Shown here in pieces: positions 1 to 11,738 of a stretch of 64,000 bases of DNA (positions are counted from its first letter, which is position 1; every line of letters begins with the position of its first letter). The notes below the pieces were generated by a model. It was not told the origin of the DNA. It worked only from the letters and a program-made list of their open reading frames with translations, and made no database searches. A program made the translations under genes and the position numbers. Source of the stretch: Cheiracanthium punctorium (taxonomy: Eukaryota > Arthropoda > Arachnida > Araneae > Cheiracanthiidae); NCBI GenBank assembly GCA_038373885.1, contig JAWZYV010012407.1, positions 124,001 to 188,000 on the forward strand. The letters run 5' to 3'.

Positions 1-164
1 TATTGAGTAATTATATTGAGTCATATGTGCAAATATGTAAAGATTTTAGTCCCCTCTCCTAAGGAAAAATTTCCATTGCAAAGTAGATGAAAATCTACTT
101 TGCGATGGACACTACTTTTGAAATGGGGGGGAGGGGGCGAGGCAAACCGGGCACGCGCCCCAAG

Positions 165-541
165 TAGAGATGAGACGGGCTCGGGCTCTGTAATTCACGA
201 TTGTGTTCGGGCTCGGGCTCGTGGTAAATTTCTCCTTTATTGAACATACTTCTTGTAAATAGATCTTAAAAAAGTGATTAATTGAAGAAAGAAACTAATT
301 ATTATTATCTGATAAACCTGAATAAAAAGAATTAGAAAGTGCATCAAGAGTTTGCTATCATACTTGTCTTTAATTTGCACTAACGGCAAAATTTATGATA
401 TTCTGTCAATGAAGTAACTGACTTTTATTTATCTGTTATCTAAAATTTCGGGTTCGGGCTCTGGCTGAAATGACATCGCTCGGGCTCGGATTAAGGGTCC
501 TCGGGCTCGGGCTTTAAAAAATGAGCCCGAACTGATCTCTA
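165..541. mobile_element. hAT-type MITE rich in GGGCTC repeats
   Basis: A 377-bp non-coding element. It begins TAGAGATGAGACGGGCTC and ends with the near inverse (GAGCCCGAACTGATCTCTA). It is flanked by a perfect 8-bp duplication GCCCCAAG at 157-164 and 542-549, the TSD length of the hAT superfamily. Degenerate CGGGCTCGGGCTC motifs cluster next to both ends, as expected for subterminal transposase-binding repeats; that role is inference. No transposase remains. Nothing recognisable precedes it in 1-156. Confidence 0.85.
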
Positions 542-645
542 GCCCCAAGTGCCGTGATGAAGAGGAGTTCCAAAATCAGTTATTGCTGCATAGAAGGGGC
601 ACATAAAATCAAGGTTTTGCCCCGGGTGACGTAAACTCTTGCTGA

Positions 646-1684
646 CAGGGTTGGACGGTATTTACCGTCTAATGGTATTTACCGGTTTTTACTACGGTTT
701 TTACCGTCTTTGGAAAAACATGTTTTTACCAGGGTTTTTACAACCTTTGAGAAAAACTTAATAATTTGACTATTTTTTGTCACTTTTTTGAATATTTATC
801 TCTCCATCAATGGCTGAGAGGTTCTGCTATCGAAACTGGATGGTGGGAGGTGCCAGGTTCATACCCTGGTCGTGCCTGTTGATCTAGCTGTTCGAAGTTT
901 TCCGTGGATTTTTTTTTCAGAAATCGCACATAAATACTGGCTAGGATCCCTTAGGAATAGGAAGGTATTCCCCAATAGGACTAGAATTCTAGTGCAGTCA
1001 ATCGGCCTTAATCCACAAGCAACCAATGAAGATTTATCTGCTATTTTTTCATTTTCTCTGGGATAAAAGTTCAGGACATTTAATATCTCTATTTCCATTT
1101 CTATATAACAATATGCACCTAAGTCAGTGTCTGATTTGGTAAATAAAAGAATGCTATACGAAAATAGTTCATTTTAAGGAATATAATAAACACAGAAAAC
1201 TTTGATCCATGTTTTCATCTTACAAGAAATTCAAATTTATAGATAATGTACATTTATCATTATTAAACTTAATAAAACTATTATTATGAGAAGGCACATT
1301 ACAATATTTATTACAATTATGTAATGCAGGCTAGTTTAATAATTTTTACTTAAAGGAAAATTGCAAATATACTTTTACTACACTTAACTTATCTTAATCA
1401 TTTTAATGAAAACTAAATGCTTACAAATATTATTTGTTACAGAATGTAGTTTGCACAATCACATAATGTAGTTTGCATCATCATGATGTCCTGATGATGA
1501 TAGATCCACATCAATTACATGAGAATACAGTTTTATAAATAGCATTAATATACAATTTATGACTCGGGGAGTTTATTGTATCACTAGGTTTTTACCCCTT
1601 TTTCCCCAAGTTTTTACCGGTAAAAACTTAGTTTTTACCATGCCCTGGTAAAAACCAGTTTTTACCGGTAAAAAGCCAACCCTG
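646..1684. mobile_element. hAT element with TTTTTACCGG subterminal repeats
   Basis: The ends are CAGGGTTGG and CCAACCCTG, with an 8-bp target duplication CTTGCTGA at 638-645 and 1685-1692. GGTTTTTACC/GGTAAAAAC motifs repeat inside both ends. The AT-rich interior has no transposase. A tRNA-derived SINE fragment is nested inside. The perfect TSD supports a single intact insertion of 1039 bp. Confidence 0.88.
808..1070 (+). mobile_element. tRNA-derived SINE fragment nested in the hAT
   Basis: It has a tRNA-like head (ATGGCTGAGAGGTTCTGC) and a B-box-like GGTTCATACCC, followed by the GTTCGAAGTTTTCCGTGG body shared with the SINE at 10662. The downstream end is ill defined. Small open frames across it are not genes. 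Confidence 0.55.
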
Positions 1685-1990
1685 CTTGCTGAGGCACTGT
1701 TCGAAATAATAATCACACGCCCGTTACTCAGTACTCATCTGCAAAGATGGATGTATCACCATGGGCGCCCATACCTATGGGCAAGGAGAAGCCATGTATC
1801 CCCCCCTCTAGCTCCCATATTACTGTTAAAATTTTCGCAGGGCCCTTGATAAAGGTGGGGTCAACACTCTCAAAATCCTATTAAACTTCGCAAAATTAGA
1901 TACCTAGTTGCCAAATTTGGTAAAAAATTTTTAACAAAAACTATAATTTACTTTATATTTCTGGTATACTTGCCAAAATTATGCAAGCCC

Positions 1991-2226
1991 TGATTGCGTG
2001 TGATTAAGGCAAACCTGTGCGAAGGGGTATCTGCCTAAGATGAGGGATGCCTTGGTAGGAGGACTTTCTAAGGGGTTCTAACGCGTATTCACGTTACATC
2101 TGGAGAAAACCTACCAAAACTCCAGACCGTTAGATCGACGAATGCGCGATGCGACCCGAACCCGGAACCTTCACACTTCGGCCGTCTACCATTTTCAGTG
2201 ATATAACCACTTTGCCATGGTGAGGC
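1991..2226 (-). mobile_element. tRNA-derived SINE, minus strand
   Basis: It is bounded by a perfect 12-bp target duplication TTATGCAAGCCC (1979-1990 and 2227-2238), which indicates insertion by target-primed reverse transcription. Read on the minus strand it has the tRNA-like head CATGGCAAAGTGG (A box), a B-box-like GGTTCGGGTCGCATCGCG, then the body ACGGTCTGGAGTTTTGGTAG shared with the copy at 25152. It interrupts an older repeat (about 1840-1978 plus 2239-2350) that recurs at about 49680-49860. Confidence 0.85.
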
Positions 2227-2814
2227 TTATGCAAGCCCAGTTGGCAAAAGTAAAAAGTTGTCGATAAAAAAAAATAAAGAAATTGGTGAAAACCGATATT
2301 TGACATGCCAATTTATTGACATCACCCCCTAGAAAAAGTTTTAGCAATGGCTCAGGATTTACGTACTGCTGTGGTAAGCAGAGTGGTTCAACACAAAAGT
2401 AGTAAAATACAGTATTTCTCTGGGGAGGGACCCTTGACTTGCACCCCCCCCCTTGCTACAAACAATCATATGGGCTCCCATGTTTCTCACCCATCGGGAT
2501 AAATTATCTGGTAAGCTTTTAAACAACAGTACGTACACTGCTTGCTCTGGACAAAGACTTACTCCCTGTGACTCACCTGTGTTATCTCTTGATAACACTA
2601 ACACCGTGGTCATTAGTCCTTTCGCTAACGTCAGTTATCTCGGTTGAGTTGCACTGACGGATTCTGGAGTTTGGATGGTGTACAGACGAGATGAGTGGTA
2701 AGTTAAAAAATCATCTTTTGGCCTTGAAAAATGCTAAATAATGTAATTAAAACGATGTGCTTTTATATATGCGATACAAATTTTGCATGTAAAATATTTA
2801 TTCATTAAATTGGT

Positions 2815-2965
2815 ACCTAGACATTACGAGCGCATGGCAGATGTCTAAAGTGTGAAGGTCTAGGATTCAGGACTACTGCACGGATGTCGGTCTAACGGTC
2901 TGGAGTTTTAGTCGGTTTTCTCCAGATGTAACGTGAATACGCGTTAGAACTCCTTAAGCCTCTGC
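2815..2965 (+). mobile_element. degraded tRNA-derived SINE
   Basis: It shares the GTGAAGGTC, ACGGTCTGGAGTTTT and TTTTCTCCAGATGTAACG blocks with the SINE copies at 1991 and 25152, but its A box is poor. The ends are approximate and no duplication was identified. About 2240-2815 and 2970-3750 hold no gene I can support; G/C homopolymers and AT-rich sequence dominate. Confidence 0.6.
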
Positions 2966-3756
2966 CCATATGACAGGTAACCTTCCTGCTGTGGTTTGCC
3001 TTAAACGCAATACACATACAAGTTATTTGAGACGTAATCTAATGAGTGAATGTTTTGACTTCATAATGCTGGAAGGTGTATATCATAATCCGTGCGTCAG
3101 CCCTGTTTGTCTTTCTTGTTGCATTATATTTCCATACTATAATATATGTCATGCATCGGTCCTGTTTCTTTTTCTTGTTTCGTTATGCTGAAAAATGTAT
3201 TATAATCCGTATTCATTTATTTATATAATAAAGCAATTCGTTTCCTCTCTGTTTTCACATGCAAACAGTGGCGGAACGAGAAAAAAATTCTGCAGTGGGC
3301 ACTTTTTTTTTGGGGGGGGGGAGGGGTCATTGTTGTCTCATTTTTCTTGTAAATTCATTTTGAGTTTGAATTTACAAAATAGGTTAATCTTCTACAATGT
3401 GAAATGAGTTCTTCTGGGGCTGGGAGAATCCCTCTGCGACCCCCCCCATTCAGAATTCGCTAATGCACGCAAACGATATTTTGATGCAATCAAAGCAGGA
3501 AAAAAATATGATATATTTTTCTTTCTTTCATGAGTTGCATTTTCGTACGTTGTTGCTCAGATTTAAACGCTGCCTAAAAATCGCCAAATCATGATGCATA
3601 AATATATTTTGAAAACTGAAAATTACAATTTCGCGAATTTCGAGGGGGGAAAAAAGTAAAAGAAAAGAAAAAAAAAAATCATATCAGTCATCTTTGACCT
3701 CGATCAAAGTTTTCGAAACAACCGATTCAATTTTATTTCGATTGCAGTGGATGAGC

Positions 3757-4198
3757 CAGGCCCGGACTGGCCAGTGTGTCCGACTGTCTGCAGGCGGGTG
3801 GGCCCCCACCCTCAGCGGGCCCTCCCTGCTGAGGGCGGGGTCCCAAACAGAAAAAAGAAAGAAAAAAAAAAAGAGTGCTATACTGATAGCACTTAAAAGA
3901 AGTTTGACACTTGCAAAATTTTTTGTAGCTGCCATGGCGCCCTAGAAGGCTTCCAAACACTTTATTTTAAATGTAGTACTCAAAAATTTTTGAGAGAGGG
4001 TTCCCGAATGAGCAAGGGATTCATTCATATGAATGACGCATATTAATTAATAGATCAATATTTTATGAATGCATTCATTATCAATCATAATTAATTAATA
4101 ATAACACCATTCCTCCCCCCCATACCCCGAAAGTTAACACGTCCTAATATTTATCGGTTACACAATAACCCGGGCCCCACCCTCCCAGTCCGGGCCTG
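3757..4198. mobile_element. probable hAT MITE with CAGGCCCGGACTGG ends
   Basis: The terminal inverted repeat CAGGCCCGGACTGG at 3757 is matched by CCAGTCCGGGCCTG ending at 4198. The flanking 8-mers GGATGAGC and GGATGGAC agree at 6 of 8 positions, so the duplication looks eroded. GC-rich inverted segments lie near the left end. A poly-A-rich interior encodes nothing. Confidence 0.65.
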
Positions 4199-4639
4199 GG
4201 ATGGACAATTACAAACTCTTAAACGCATTCGAACTCTGGGAACTCTTTGTGCGCGCTTGTAAAAGAACTGTTAACGCTAAAATTTAATCTTCTACGCAAC
4301 TTGTTATATTTCTTAAAGAGTCACAGTCAGTCCTGGATTCGCGTCGGGCCGTTTTCTGACCTCGATCAAAAACCAATTTAAACTTTATCGGGCGCGATAA
4401 AGATTTGCTTGTTGTTCTGCTCTTGACAGATCTTACAAAATGTTTGCGTAGCTCGTTGCACAAGAGAAAACATAACATGTTTTTTGTCTTTCTCCCCCCC
4501 CCCCCTCCCTCTCTCTTTCTTTCTCTCTTTTAAGCGATTTGCTTTTTCATTTTGTTACTTCCTCCTACGAAATAAAGCAAGTGAAATTTTTTGGGAACTG
4601 CAATCGCTCAAAAATTTTGAAAGTTGAGGTTTTTGAAAA

Positions 4640-4760
4640 AATCACGGAAAACTGCGAGCGGCTAGGTCGACAGGTGCGACCGGTGTTTGAACCTGGCACC
4701 TCCCGCCTTCCAGGTTTGAGAGCAGAACCTCTTAGACACTGGGGGGACCCTGAGTGTTAT
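4640..4760 (-). mobile_element. SINE fragment, minus strand
   Basis: Minus-strand reading shows a B-box-like CAGGTTCAAACACCGGTCGC followed by a CCGCTCGCAGTTTTCCGTG body resembling the SINE group at 808, 10662 and 19342. The 5' A box region is weak. Edges are approximate. No gene is visible in about 4200-4640. Confidence 0.5.
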
Positions 4761-5120
4761 AGGCTACCTTTTATGCATATATCACAAATAGTTCTTTTAC
4801 AGGGATACTCATAAGAATTACATTACGCTCTATGTGTATCTCTGTAAGTACTGAACCGATTCCAAAACTTTTTTCACTGATAGTAAGCTACACTATTCTT
4901 GAGTATTATAGGCTAAAATTAATGCATCTAGCGCAAATAGTTCCTTTACAGGAACACTCAAAATAATTCTAATACATTACGCTCTATGGGTATATCTGTA
5001 ACTATAGAACCGATTCTAAAACTTTTTCGCTAATAGAAAGCTGCACTATTCCTGATTAACATAGGCTAAAATTCATGCATATAGCATAAATATTTCTTTT
5101 ACAAGAACACTCAAAACAGT
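4755..5120. repeat. three diverged ~150-bp tandem units
   Basis: The landmark AGGCTA recurs at about 4761, 4910 and 5063, each followed about 40-50 bp later by TTTTACA(G/A)GAACACTCA-like sequence. Units differ at many positions. The same ACAGGAGCACTCAAAA core recurs in at least six other places in the window. No coding potential is seen here or in about 5130-5650. Confidence 0.7.
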
Positions 5121-5658
5121 TCGCAAATACTGTCGTAACTGTCTCTATTCGCCAAATGCCTGAAAAAAATCTAAATTTAGTAATTTTACGTACTCTGTTA
5201 TTTTAAATGAAGTATACTACCATGACTACATTTAAAATAAGTAAAAAGCAAATAATATTTAAATGCTGTTTCTTTAGTTGCAAACATATTTGTTATTCAC
5301 ACATGCTACGTTTCTCTCGGGACCTAATTCTAAAGCCGACGCGGACGAAGTCGCGGGTAGCCACTAGTACATACATATATCTCGTAAAAATAGCATCAAT
5401 GAATTGAGAAGACCTCAAAACGTGTCAATACACCAAAATCTCGAAGTTTTTTTTTTTTTTTTTCATGATTACAATACTTTCCTACATGGTACATGTTCAG
5501 AAAGTAAAAATCGATCTATGTTAGCTCGTTCCTCAAAAAAATAAAATTAATTAATTAAAACCAAAATTAAATTAAATTAAAAAAAACTTCGTATTAAGGT
5601 ATTACTCAATCTTAATCCTTTACGAACAGCCAAATAAACCATCATAAATTTCTTTTAA

Positions 5659-6393
5659 CCCTTTAACGCGCAATGTTCCCGCTCTGGGAATACCCAACTC
5701 TCACGTTTTGACTGTTGCCAGTCACGAAGAATAGATTGGATTTCTATAAAAATAGTTGCGGGTGACATACCGCCACGAGAATCCTTTACTTTTGAGCACG
5801 TCATAGCCTCGTAAAAAAAATTGACACGATTCTTTTTAACAGCACTGACATCCGCCGAAAAATGGAAGAATGCGAGAACAGCCGGATAGATTGCCCCATG
5901 CTGAAAAAAGGGCAGCCGTTGCCGTCGCTCCACTTAACTACCAGCAAGATGGCGGACAGTCGAAACGTTCATCGCGTGCCACAGATCTAGAAACCCCTTT
6001 TTGACGCAGCTGGCTGTGCCGCTGCGTCAAATCATTGCATTCCCCCGACTGTTTTCCCAAATACCTGACCAAAACTTATTTCCCTGACATTCACGGTCTG
6101 TAGAAGTCCTGTTCAATATAGAAAAATTTGAACACCTGCATGAGTAGTATGCCAAATCCGATTAACAAAATCGAGTAAAGGAATAGAAACTGCAAGGAAT
6201 AGAAACGGAATAGGAAAGGAATAGAAACGACAGCTGGCTGTGCGGCACAGCCAGCTGTCGTCAAAAAGGGGTCTCTCGAACTGTGGCACGCAATGAACGT
6301 TTCGATCGTCCGCCCTCTTGCTGGTCGTTCAGTCGAGCGATGGCAACGGCTACCCTTTTTCTCAGCATCGGGAAAGGGTTGCGCCTCAAAGCG
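5659..6393. mobile_element. piggyBac-type MITE, copy 1 (interrupted)
   Basis: It is flanked by TTAA at 5655-5658 and 6394-6397. The left end CCCTTTAACGCGCA matches copies at 11739, 20810 and 30453; the right end is slightly decayed (AAAGCG in place of AAAGGG). The centre, a CAGCTGGCTGTG palindrome in the other copies, is split by about 205 bp of foreign sequence (about 6025-6230) containing repeats of GGAATAGAAAC. TTAA duplications with CCC..GGG ends are characteristic of piggyBac; no transposase is present. Confidence 0.8.
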
Positions 6394-6904
6394 TTAAGTG
6401 TGGGCTGGAGGGGAAGAGAGTGAATCCCGTTTCCTTGAGATGTTTTCATGCTTGTATTTAAAAAAAAAAAAAAATCAAGTTTGGATTTTTTTTTTCTTCT
6501 GGCCTTTTAAAACTACGTGTCCGGACTGCACTGGATAGAGGAAACGCCTCGTTTGTCCGCAGCATAAAAAGGAAGTGCGAAATGATACAGGATCCCTCGC
6601 TGACAGCTTTTTAATTATACGAACGAACGTTCTGCCGCCACGTCATATTTTCTAACCCCGCCCCCCTTTTTATTTTGTGTGAGGCGATGCCGGATGGTTA
6701 GAAGTGCTGAGTGAATTGAAAGTGGGGAACAGAAAAAAAAATAGAAAATAAATTTGCATGACCATTATTTATTTATTTATTTGTAGATTTTAAAAGAGAG
6801 TCAAAAGAAAAGGCGAATCTCGCTAACGCATCTATTGTAAAAGCGATGACATTTCCTAACCCGTGTATACTTTTTATAACTATTTCACAACTATATCTGA
6901 AACC

Positions 6905-7160
6905 CAGTAAGTAGTGTAATGGTTAGCACTTTATGTTGCCGTGCTACAGGTGCGGAGTTCGATTCCCGGGATGTTCAAGGTTGAGTCAGCCTTTCATACC
7001 TTGAATGGGTCGATAAAATGAGAACCAATCTTGCTTGGGGACTAAACAGGTGGGGGGCTCCGCCCCAGGCTGACCACCTGGACGGAGTATATATACTTCC
7101 GCACCCCTGAGCCCATGGTCGCAAAGGCGGGGATGGGCAGCGTAGGCTTTGGCCCCACAT
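6905..7160 (+). mobile_element. second tRNA-derived SINE family
   Basis: It begins with a good pol III A box (AGTGTAATGGTTAGCAC) and B box (GAGTTCGATTCCCG) spaced as in a tRNA. A non-tRNA body follows (TTGAATGGGTCGATAAAATG) that ends in A-rich sequence. It differs from the CACCATGGCACAGTGG family elsewhere in the window. The acceptor stem does not pair, so it is not a tRNA gene. About 6400-6900 and 7160-7925 hold no gene. Confidence 0.65.
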
Positions 7161-7925
7161 AGGCTGTTGTGGCAGTGTTTTGTTTTTAAAAGTTTTAACG
7201 ATGATAAAAAAAAAATTAAAAAAGGGAAAAAGTATACTGATCACAATTTTTCATAGTTGGCAGAAAATCAAAAATATTATTTTTCTTTCCCAACATAATA
7301 TGCAGGTTATACACAGGAAAAGTTGATACAGCGGTTAAAACTTACGTGATTTCTCTTACTTATTTTACATTTTTCATTGGAAAATTTTTAGGCATGATAA
7401 TCTTGTGTGGCTTCTACGCCAAGTTTTAGCATGACTCCATAAAACGCAACTTTTCTCGAACATTGCACAAAAGACAAAGCGTCTTATTAAACCCAGTTAG
7501 GGCTTCTCGCTTTCATATCATGGCAAAGCCGTAAACATTCCTATTCTGTGTTCTTAAAATGTGCCCCTTGGTACTCTGTGTAATATGCTCTGAAATAAAT
7601 GAATCAAGATTAAAAGTATCATCTCTACTAATTTGAATAAAATTGGTTTCTGTTATAATCAATGGTGAAACGAATGAACATGAGTAACACTCACGTAAAC
7701 ACTATTCTGAACTGACGTTGAGTTTCTTTAAATTTGTTGATTCATATGAAAGCACTAAAACAAAACTTGTAATTTTAATGAATAAACTAATTAGACTTAC
7801 CTCTAAAACTTTCGGCAAACATAGAAAACGCACAATGGATTAATAAATTACTGCATGTGGTATCTCCGATATTTTAGCGTATTAGTATGAGGGCCGTTTC
7901 TAACCCTTTCTTGAAAAATCAAATA

Positions 7926-9333
7926 CACTGCTGGCCACCCAAATTGCAACACCAAGAAAAACAAGAGATATCACAACAAAATTTATTGTGTAGATAACAT
8001 GTTGACCAAGTAACAAATGATTAAATTTACAGCATTCTATGAAGCGTGGTTCCTGCCAAAATCAGTACCCAGAGTAGCCGCCGTTGTTGGAGATCACAGC
8101 TGCCACACGCCTCGGCATTGATTCAAAGAGACTTTGAATGTGTTCTTGGGGTACAGCAGACCAAGCAGCTTCCACACGTTGCCAAAGTTGATCTGGTGTG
8201 ACAGCTGGGGATGAACTCTGGGTCAGTCGTTGAGCAACCATGGACCACATGTTTTTCTATCGGCGAAAGATCCGGAGAGCGCGCCGGCCAGGGAAGCAAT
8301 TCAATCTGGTGATTGACGAAGAACCCTTGGACAATGCGTGCCACGTGTGGCCGTGCATTATCCTGCTGAAATATGGCTGTTGGCAAGCCCTGAAGGTAAG
8401 AAAGGACAACTGGCTCCAACACCTCGGAGATGTAGCGCTGGCTGGTTAAAGTACCGGCAATGCGTACTAGAGGAGTGCGAGAGAGATATCCGATACCGCC
8501 CCATACCATAATACCCGTGCAGGACCAGTGTGACGGTGCATAATGCAGCTGTTCAGCATCCTCTCTCCACGGTGTCTCCAGACTCGAATCCGACCGTCGT
8601 GGTGTTGCATACAGAAGCGTGACTCGTCAGTAAAGAGAATTTCATTCCATTCTGTCGTCCACATCCTTCTTTCATCGCACCATTGGCGGCGGAGACGTCT
8701 GTGGTTCCGCGTCAGAGGTAGACAAAGCAACGGACGTCTTGCGGACAGACCATTCTGCTGTAAACGACGTCGAATGGTACGCGCAGACACTGGATGATGC
8801 GTTACAGACTGAATCTGCTGTGATATGGTTCGTGATGTGACTGAGCGGTCCGTCACTGCCATGCGTACAATCTGCCTGTCATCACGTGACGTGGTGCACT
8901 GAGGTCGATGCGGTCGATCACGTCTGTCCGTCGTACCCTCCTGCACCCAACGATCACATATCCGCATCACAGTTGTTTGGTTTCGTCCAATACGACGACC
9001 GATTTCCCTGAAAGATAACCCACAATCTCGGTATGCCACTATCCTTCCTCTGTCAAACTCGGATACTTGATCAAAAGATGATCGTTGTTTCCTACGAGGC
9101 ATAATTTATCGTTTTTTGAAAAAAAAGCAAGAAAAACACAATTGCTGTACTTGAAACCGTCGAAATCTCCAAGCCTTAAATAGCGCTTTGAGGTGGCGCC
9201 ACAGGCGCGCTTGATGTGCGTCTGCGCTGAAATTCTAATCATTTGCATATCTCACCTCAGCTAATGCATGTTGTAAATTTCATATTATTTGCATGCTTCC
9301 TTCAGGGTGTTGCATTTACGATGGCCAGCAGTG
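7926..9333 (-). mobile_element. Tc1-like DNA transposon
   Basis: Inverted ends CACTGCTGGCCA and TGGCCAGCAGTG are each flanked by the TA target (7924-7925, 9334-9335). The 1408-bp element carries a minus-strand transposase in three reading frames. The size and DD34E catalytic spacing fit Tc1. It lies outside the ZnT1-like gene. Confidence 0.9.
8062..9102 (-). pseudogene. Tc1 transposase, frameshifted
   Basis: It starts at 9102 with a basic N-terminus, followed by two helix-turn-helix segments (around FREIGRRIGRNQTTVMRICD and the SARTIRRRL region). The first catalytic Asp is in FTDESRF. The reading frame shifts near 8500; the next frame carries GLPTAIFQQDNARPH (second Asp) and SPDLSPIE (catalytic Glu), with 34 residues between the second Asp and the Glu. 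A second shift near 8250 moves the C-terminal segment into a third frame that ends at 8062. At least two frameshifts make it inactive. Its left-over frames are not separate genes. Confidence 0.9.
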
Positions 9334-9477
9334 TATTTCGTCTGCCTTGCACTGTCCATAGACGCATGCGTAAATTTATTGTTGTAATATTCTGATTGGG
9401 TCTAAATTCGACAAAGCGTTTTGATTAGTCAAGACGTAGTTTTATGGTAAAATCATACAAGCCGGTGCCCACCCCAT

Positions 9478-9543
9478 GTAAACATGGCGACAGTCGCTGG
9501 AGCTTGGCGACTGCCAAGCTCCAGCGACTGTCGCCATGTTTAC
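9478..9543. repeat. perfect 30-bp inverted repeat (hairpin)
   Basis: The left arm 9478-9507 (starting GTAAACATGGCGACAGTC) is matched without mismatch by 9514-9543 around a 6-nt loop CGACTG. It sits immediately upstream of the 75-bp tandem array. Perfect pairing implies recent origin or maintenance. It could be one end of an unidentified mobile element. Confidence 0.95.
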
Positions 9544-9549
9544 TAGTCA

Positions 9550-10150
9550 TTCTAGGCAACCAGTGGTCCGTTTTTAACTAAAAAAACCCCAGTGGATTCA
9601 GCAACCTAGTTGTACAGCTATCTAAACTAGGCAACCAGTGGTCTGTTTTTAACTAAAAAAACCTCAGTGGATTCAGCAACCTAGTTGTACAGCTATCTAA
9701 ACTAGGCAACCAGTGGTCCGTTTTTAACTAAAAAAACCTCAGTGGATTCAGCAACCTAGCTGTACAGCTATCTAAACTAGGCAACCAGTGGCCTGTTTTT
9801 AACTAAAAAAACCTCAGTGGATTCAGCAACCTAGCTGTACAGCTATCTAAACTAGGCAACCAGTGGCCCGTTTTTAACTAAAAAAACCTCAGTGGATTCA
9901 GCAACCTAGCTGTACAGCTATCTAAACTAGGCAACCAGTGGCCCGTTTTTAACTAAAAAAACCTCAGTGGATTCAGCAACCTAGTTGTACAGCTATGTAA
10001 ACTACGCAACCAGTGGACCGTTTTTAACTAAAAAAAAACAACAACAGTGAACTAAGCAACCTAGTTGTACAGCTAATGTAAACTGGGCAAACACTGGACC
10101 GTTTTCAACTCAAAAAAACATCGGTGGATTAAACAACCTAGTTGTACACC
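9550..10150. repeat. 75-bp minisatellite, about eight units
   Basis: The landmark AAACTAGGCAACCAGTGG recurs at 9624, 9699, 9774, 9849 and 9924, exactly 75 bp apart, with more diverged units at about 9550, 9999 and 10080. Each unit contains short inverted CCTAGTT and AACTAGG. The last two units carry small indels, so the array decays toward its right side. About 10150-10660 is AT-rich with no gene seen. Confidence 0.95.
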
Positions 10151-10661
10151 TCTTATAAAGTCAGTATGATTAGAATAGCACGTAAATAGCACTTACGAAA
10201 ACATAAACACTTCAAATATCAATTTAAAATTCACATTAAAAACCTTAAACATCGAAAGATTCGTTAAAAAAGAACACTTACCTCTATTTTTTTGGTAAAT
10301 AACCGCTCAGAAATGTCCCCAACACCCACCGGCTTATAACGTACTATATTTCTAACAAACACCCACAAATTCTTTTCTTATATTAACATAACACATTTCA
10401 TTCCCTTCCATCAATAACGCAAACAATTTCAAATTCCCAAACCTGACGAAACACGTATTCTTTATGGTTGCCAGTCACAACTACCACCGGCAGTTGGCGG
10501 TGCATCGCTCACTCTCGCGTCAGATTGTTCGCCAATGATTTGTAAACAAACCATTGACATGTAAACAAGGCACCGTATACGGAATATAGTCCAGTTTGGT
10601 TTAATCGATTTGGTGGAATCAAACAAACTTTTGTTATCAATGAAACAAAAGTAACAAACTG

Positions 10662-10942
10662 CTCACCATGGCACAGTGGTTATGTCACTGGAAATGGTAG
10701 ACTGATGAAGTGTGAAGGTCCCTGGTTCGGGTCCCATCGCGTGTTCGTCGACCTAACCGTTCGAAGTTTTCCGTGGTTTTCTCCGAAACTTGGCGTAAAT
10801 ACGGGTTAGGACACCTTTGAACGACCCCCCACAGAGAGCAATCCCCCCCCCCTGTGTTGTCCTTCTGACGAGGATTTATAAGCAGGCTTCGAGCCAAGCA
10901 CACAAATCCGATATACATGTTCACAACCACACACACATACAC
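10662..10942 (+). mobile_element. tRNA-derived SINE with 14-bp target duplication
   Basis: The flanking direct repeat AAAGTAACAAACTG occurs at 10648-10661 and 10943-10956. The head CACCATGGCACAGTGGTTAT (A box) and GGTTCGGGTCCCATC (B box) resemble a tRNA. The body has TTCGAAGTTTTCCGTGG, and the tail is CA-rich (ACACACACATACAC). The perfect long TSD suggests a young insertion. About 10957-11734 has no gene; 11262-11330 resembles the direct repeat inside the hAT at 39775. Confidence 0.88.
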
Positions 10943-11738
10943 AAAGTAACAAACTGTTTTACCAAGCAAATATTGCTAAATTTAACGAAACACTTTTTAG
11001 TGTGTACGATACCTTTTTGGCTAATACACTCAGCCCGAGTCCTAGAACCAAAAAAAAAATTACTACGATAATGGAACACTGTAATTCAGTGTTTGGGAAG
11101 TATACTATAATGGTTCAATAATGAAGTATCATAATTTGTGTAAAGAAAGCTCAAGGAAAAGGGAAAATATGCATTACTGTAGTTAATGTTGGAAATCATG
11201 AAAGTTAAGGCTGTTCTTTTTTTTAAATCATGCAACTTTTGAACAGAAAGAATGTAATTACGCTGAGATTCGGAAAAATTTAGAATGAATCTTCACAAGT
11301 TGTACTGTGAACTGTTACAAAAAACGTGCCTGTGGGAGTTACGAAAGAAGTGATGGAAAATGCTAAATACACAGATTTTTGTAATATTTCCCTAAACAAG
11401 TAACTTTCCGGTTCATTTTTGAAGGCGCTTTTCGTGCTTATGAATTTTTTTCTGAAAGTTACATGAGACATACAGCTTTACTGTTAGTACTAGATAAAGA
11501 AGCTTTATGAGTTTTTTCGAGTGTTTAACATCATTGATTTGTTCAAAAAGCTGTTCAAAACGCCTGTGACGACGATCGCTTTATAAAGAAACACTCTTAA
11601 GTGGGAAAAAAATTAATAAGAAAGCAAAATTTTACATAGGATAGGAAATAAAACATAAAGCATTATGAAACATTTGTTAGAAAGCCTTTCATAATCAGTG
11701 CATCTGGTATGTATCACTTTATATAGTTCGTGTTTTAA

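Noticed and set aside
5655..6450. Small proteins on the minus strand of the TTAA MITE
   Set aside because: The same frames recur broken in other copies of this non-coding element; they are by-products of the repeat.
6905..6975. tRNA gene with good A and B boxes
   Set aside because: No paired acceptor stem and a SINE-like body follows.
9550..10150. CRISPR array
   Set aside because: Units are continuous 75-bp tandem copies with no unique spacers, in a eukaryotic genome.
10662..10760. tRNA gene from A and B boxes
   Set aside because: The acceptor and anticodon stems do not form; a body, a tail and a 14-bp target duplication show it is a SINE.
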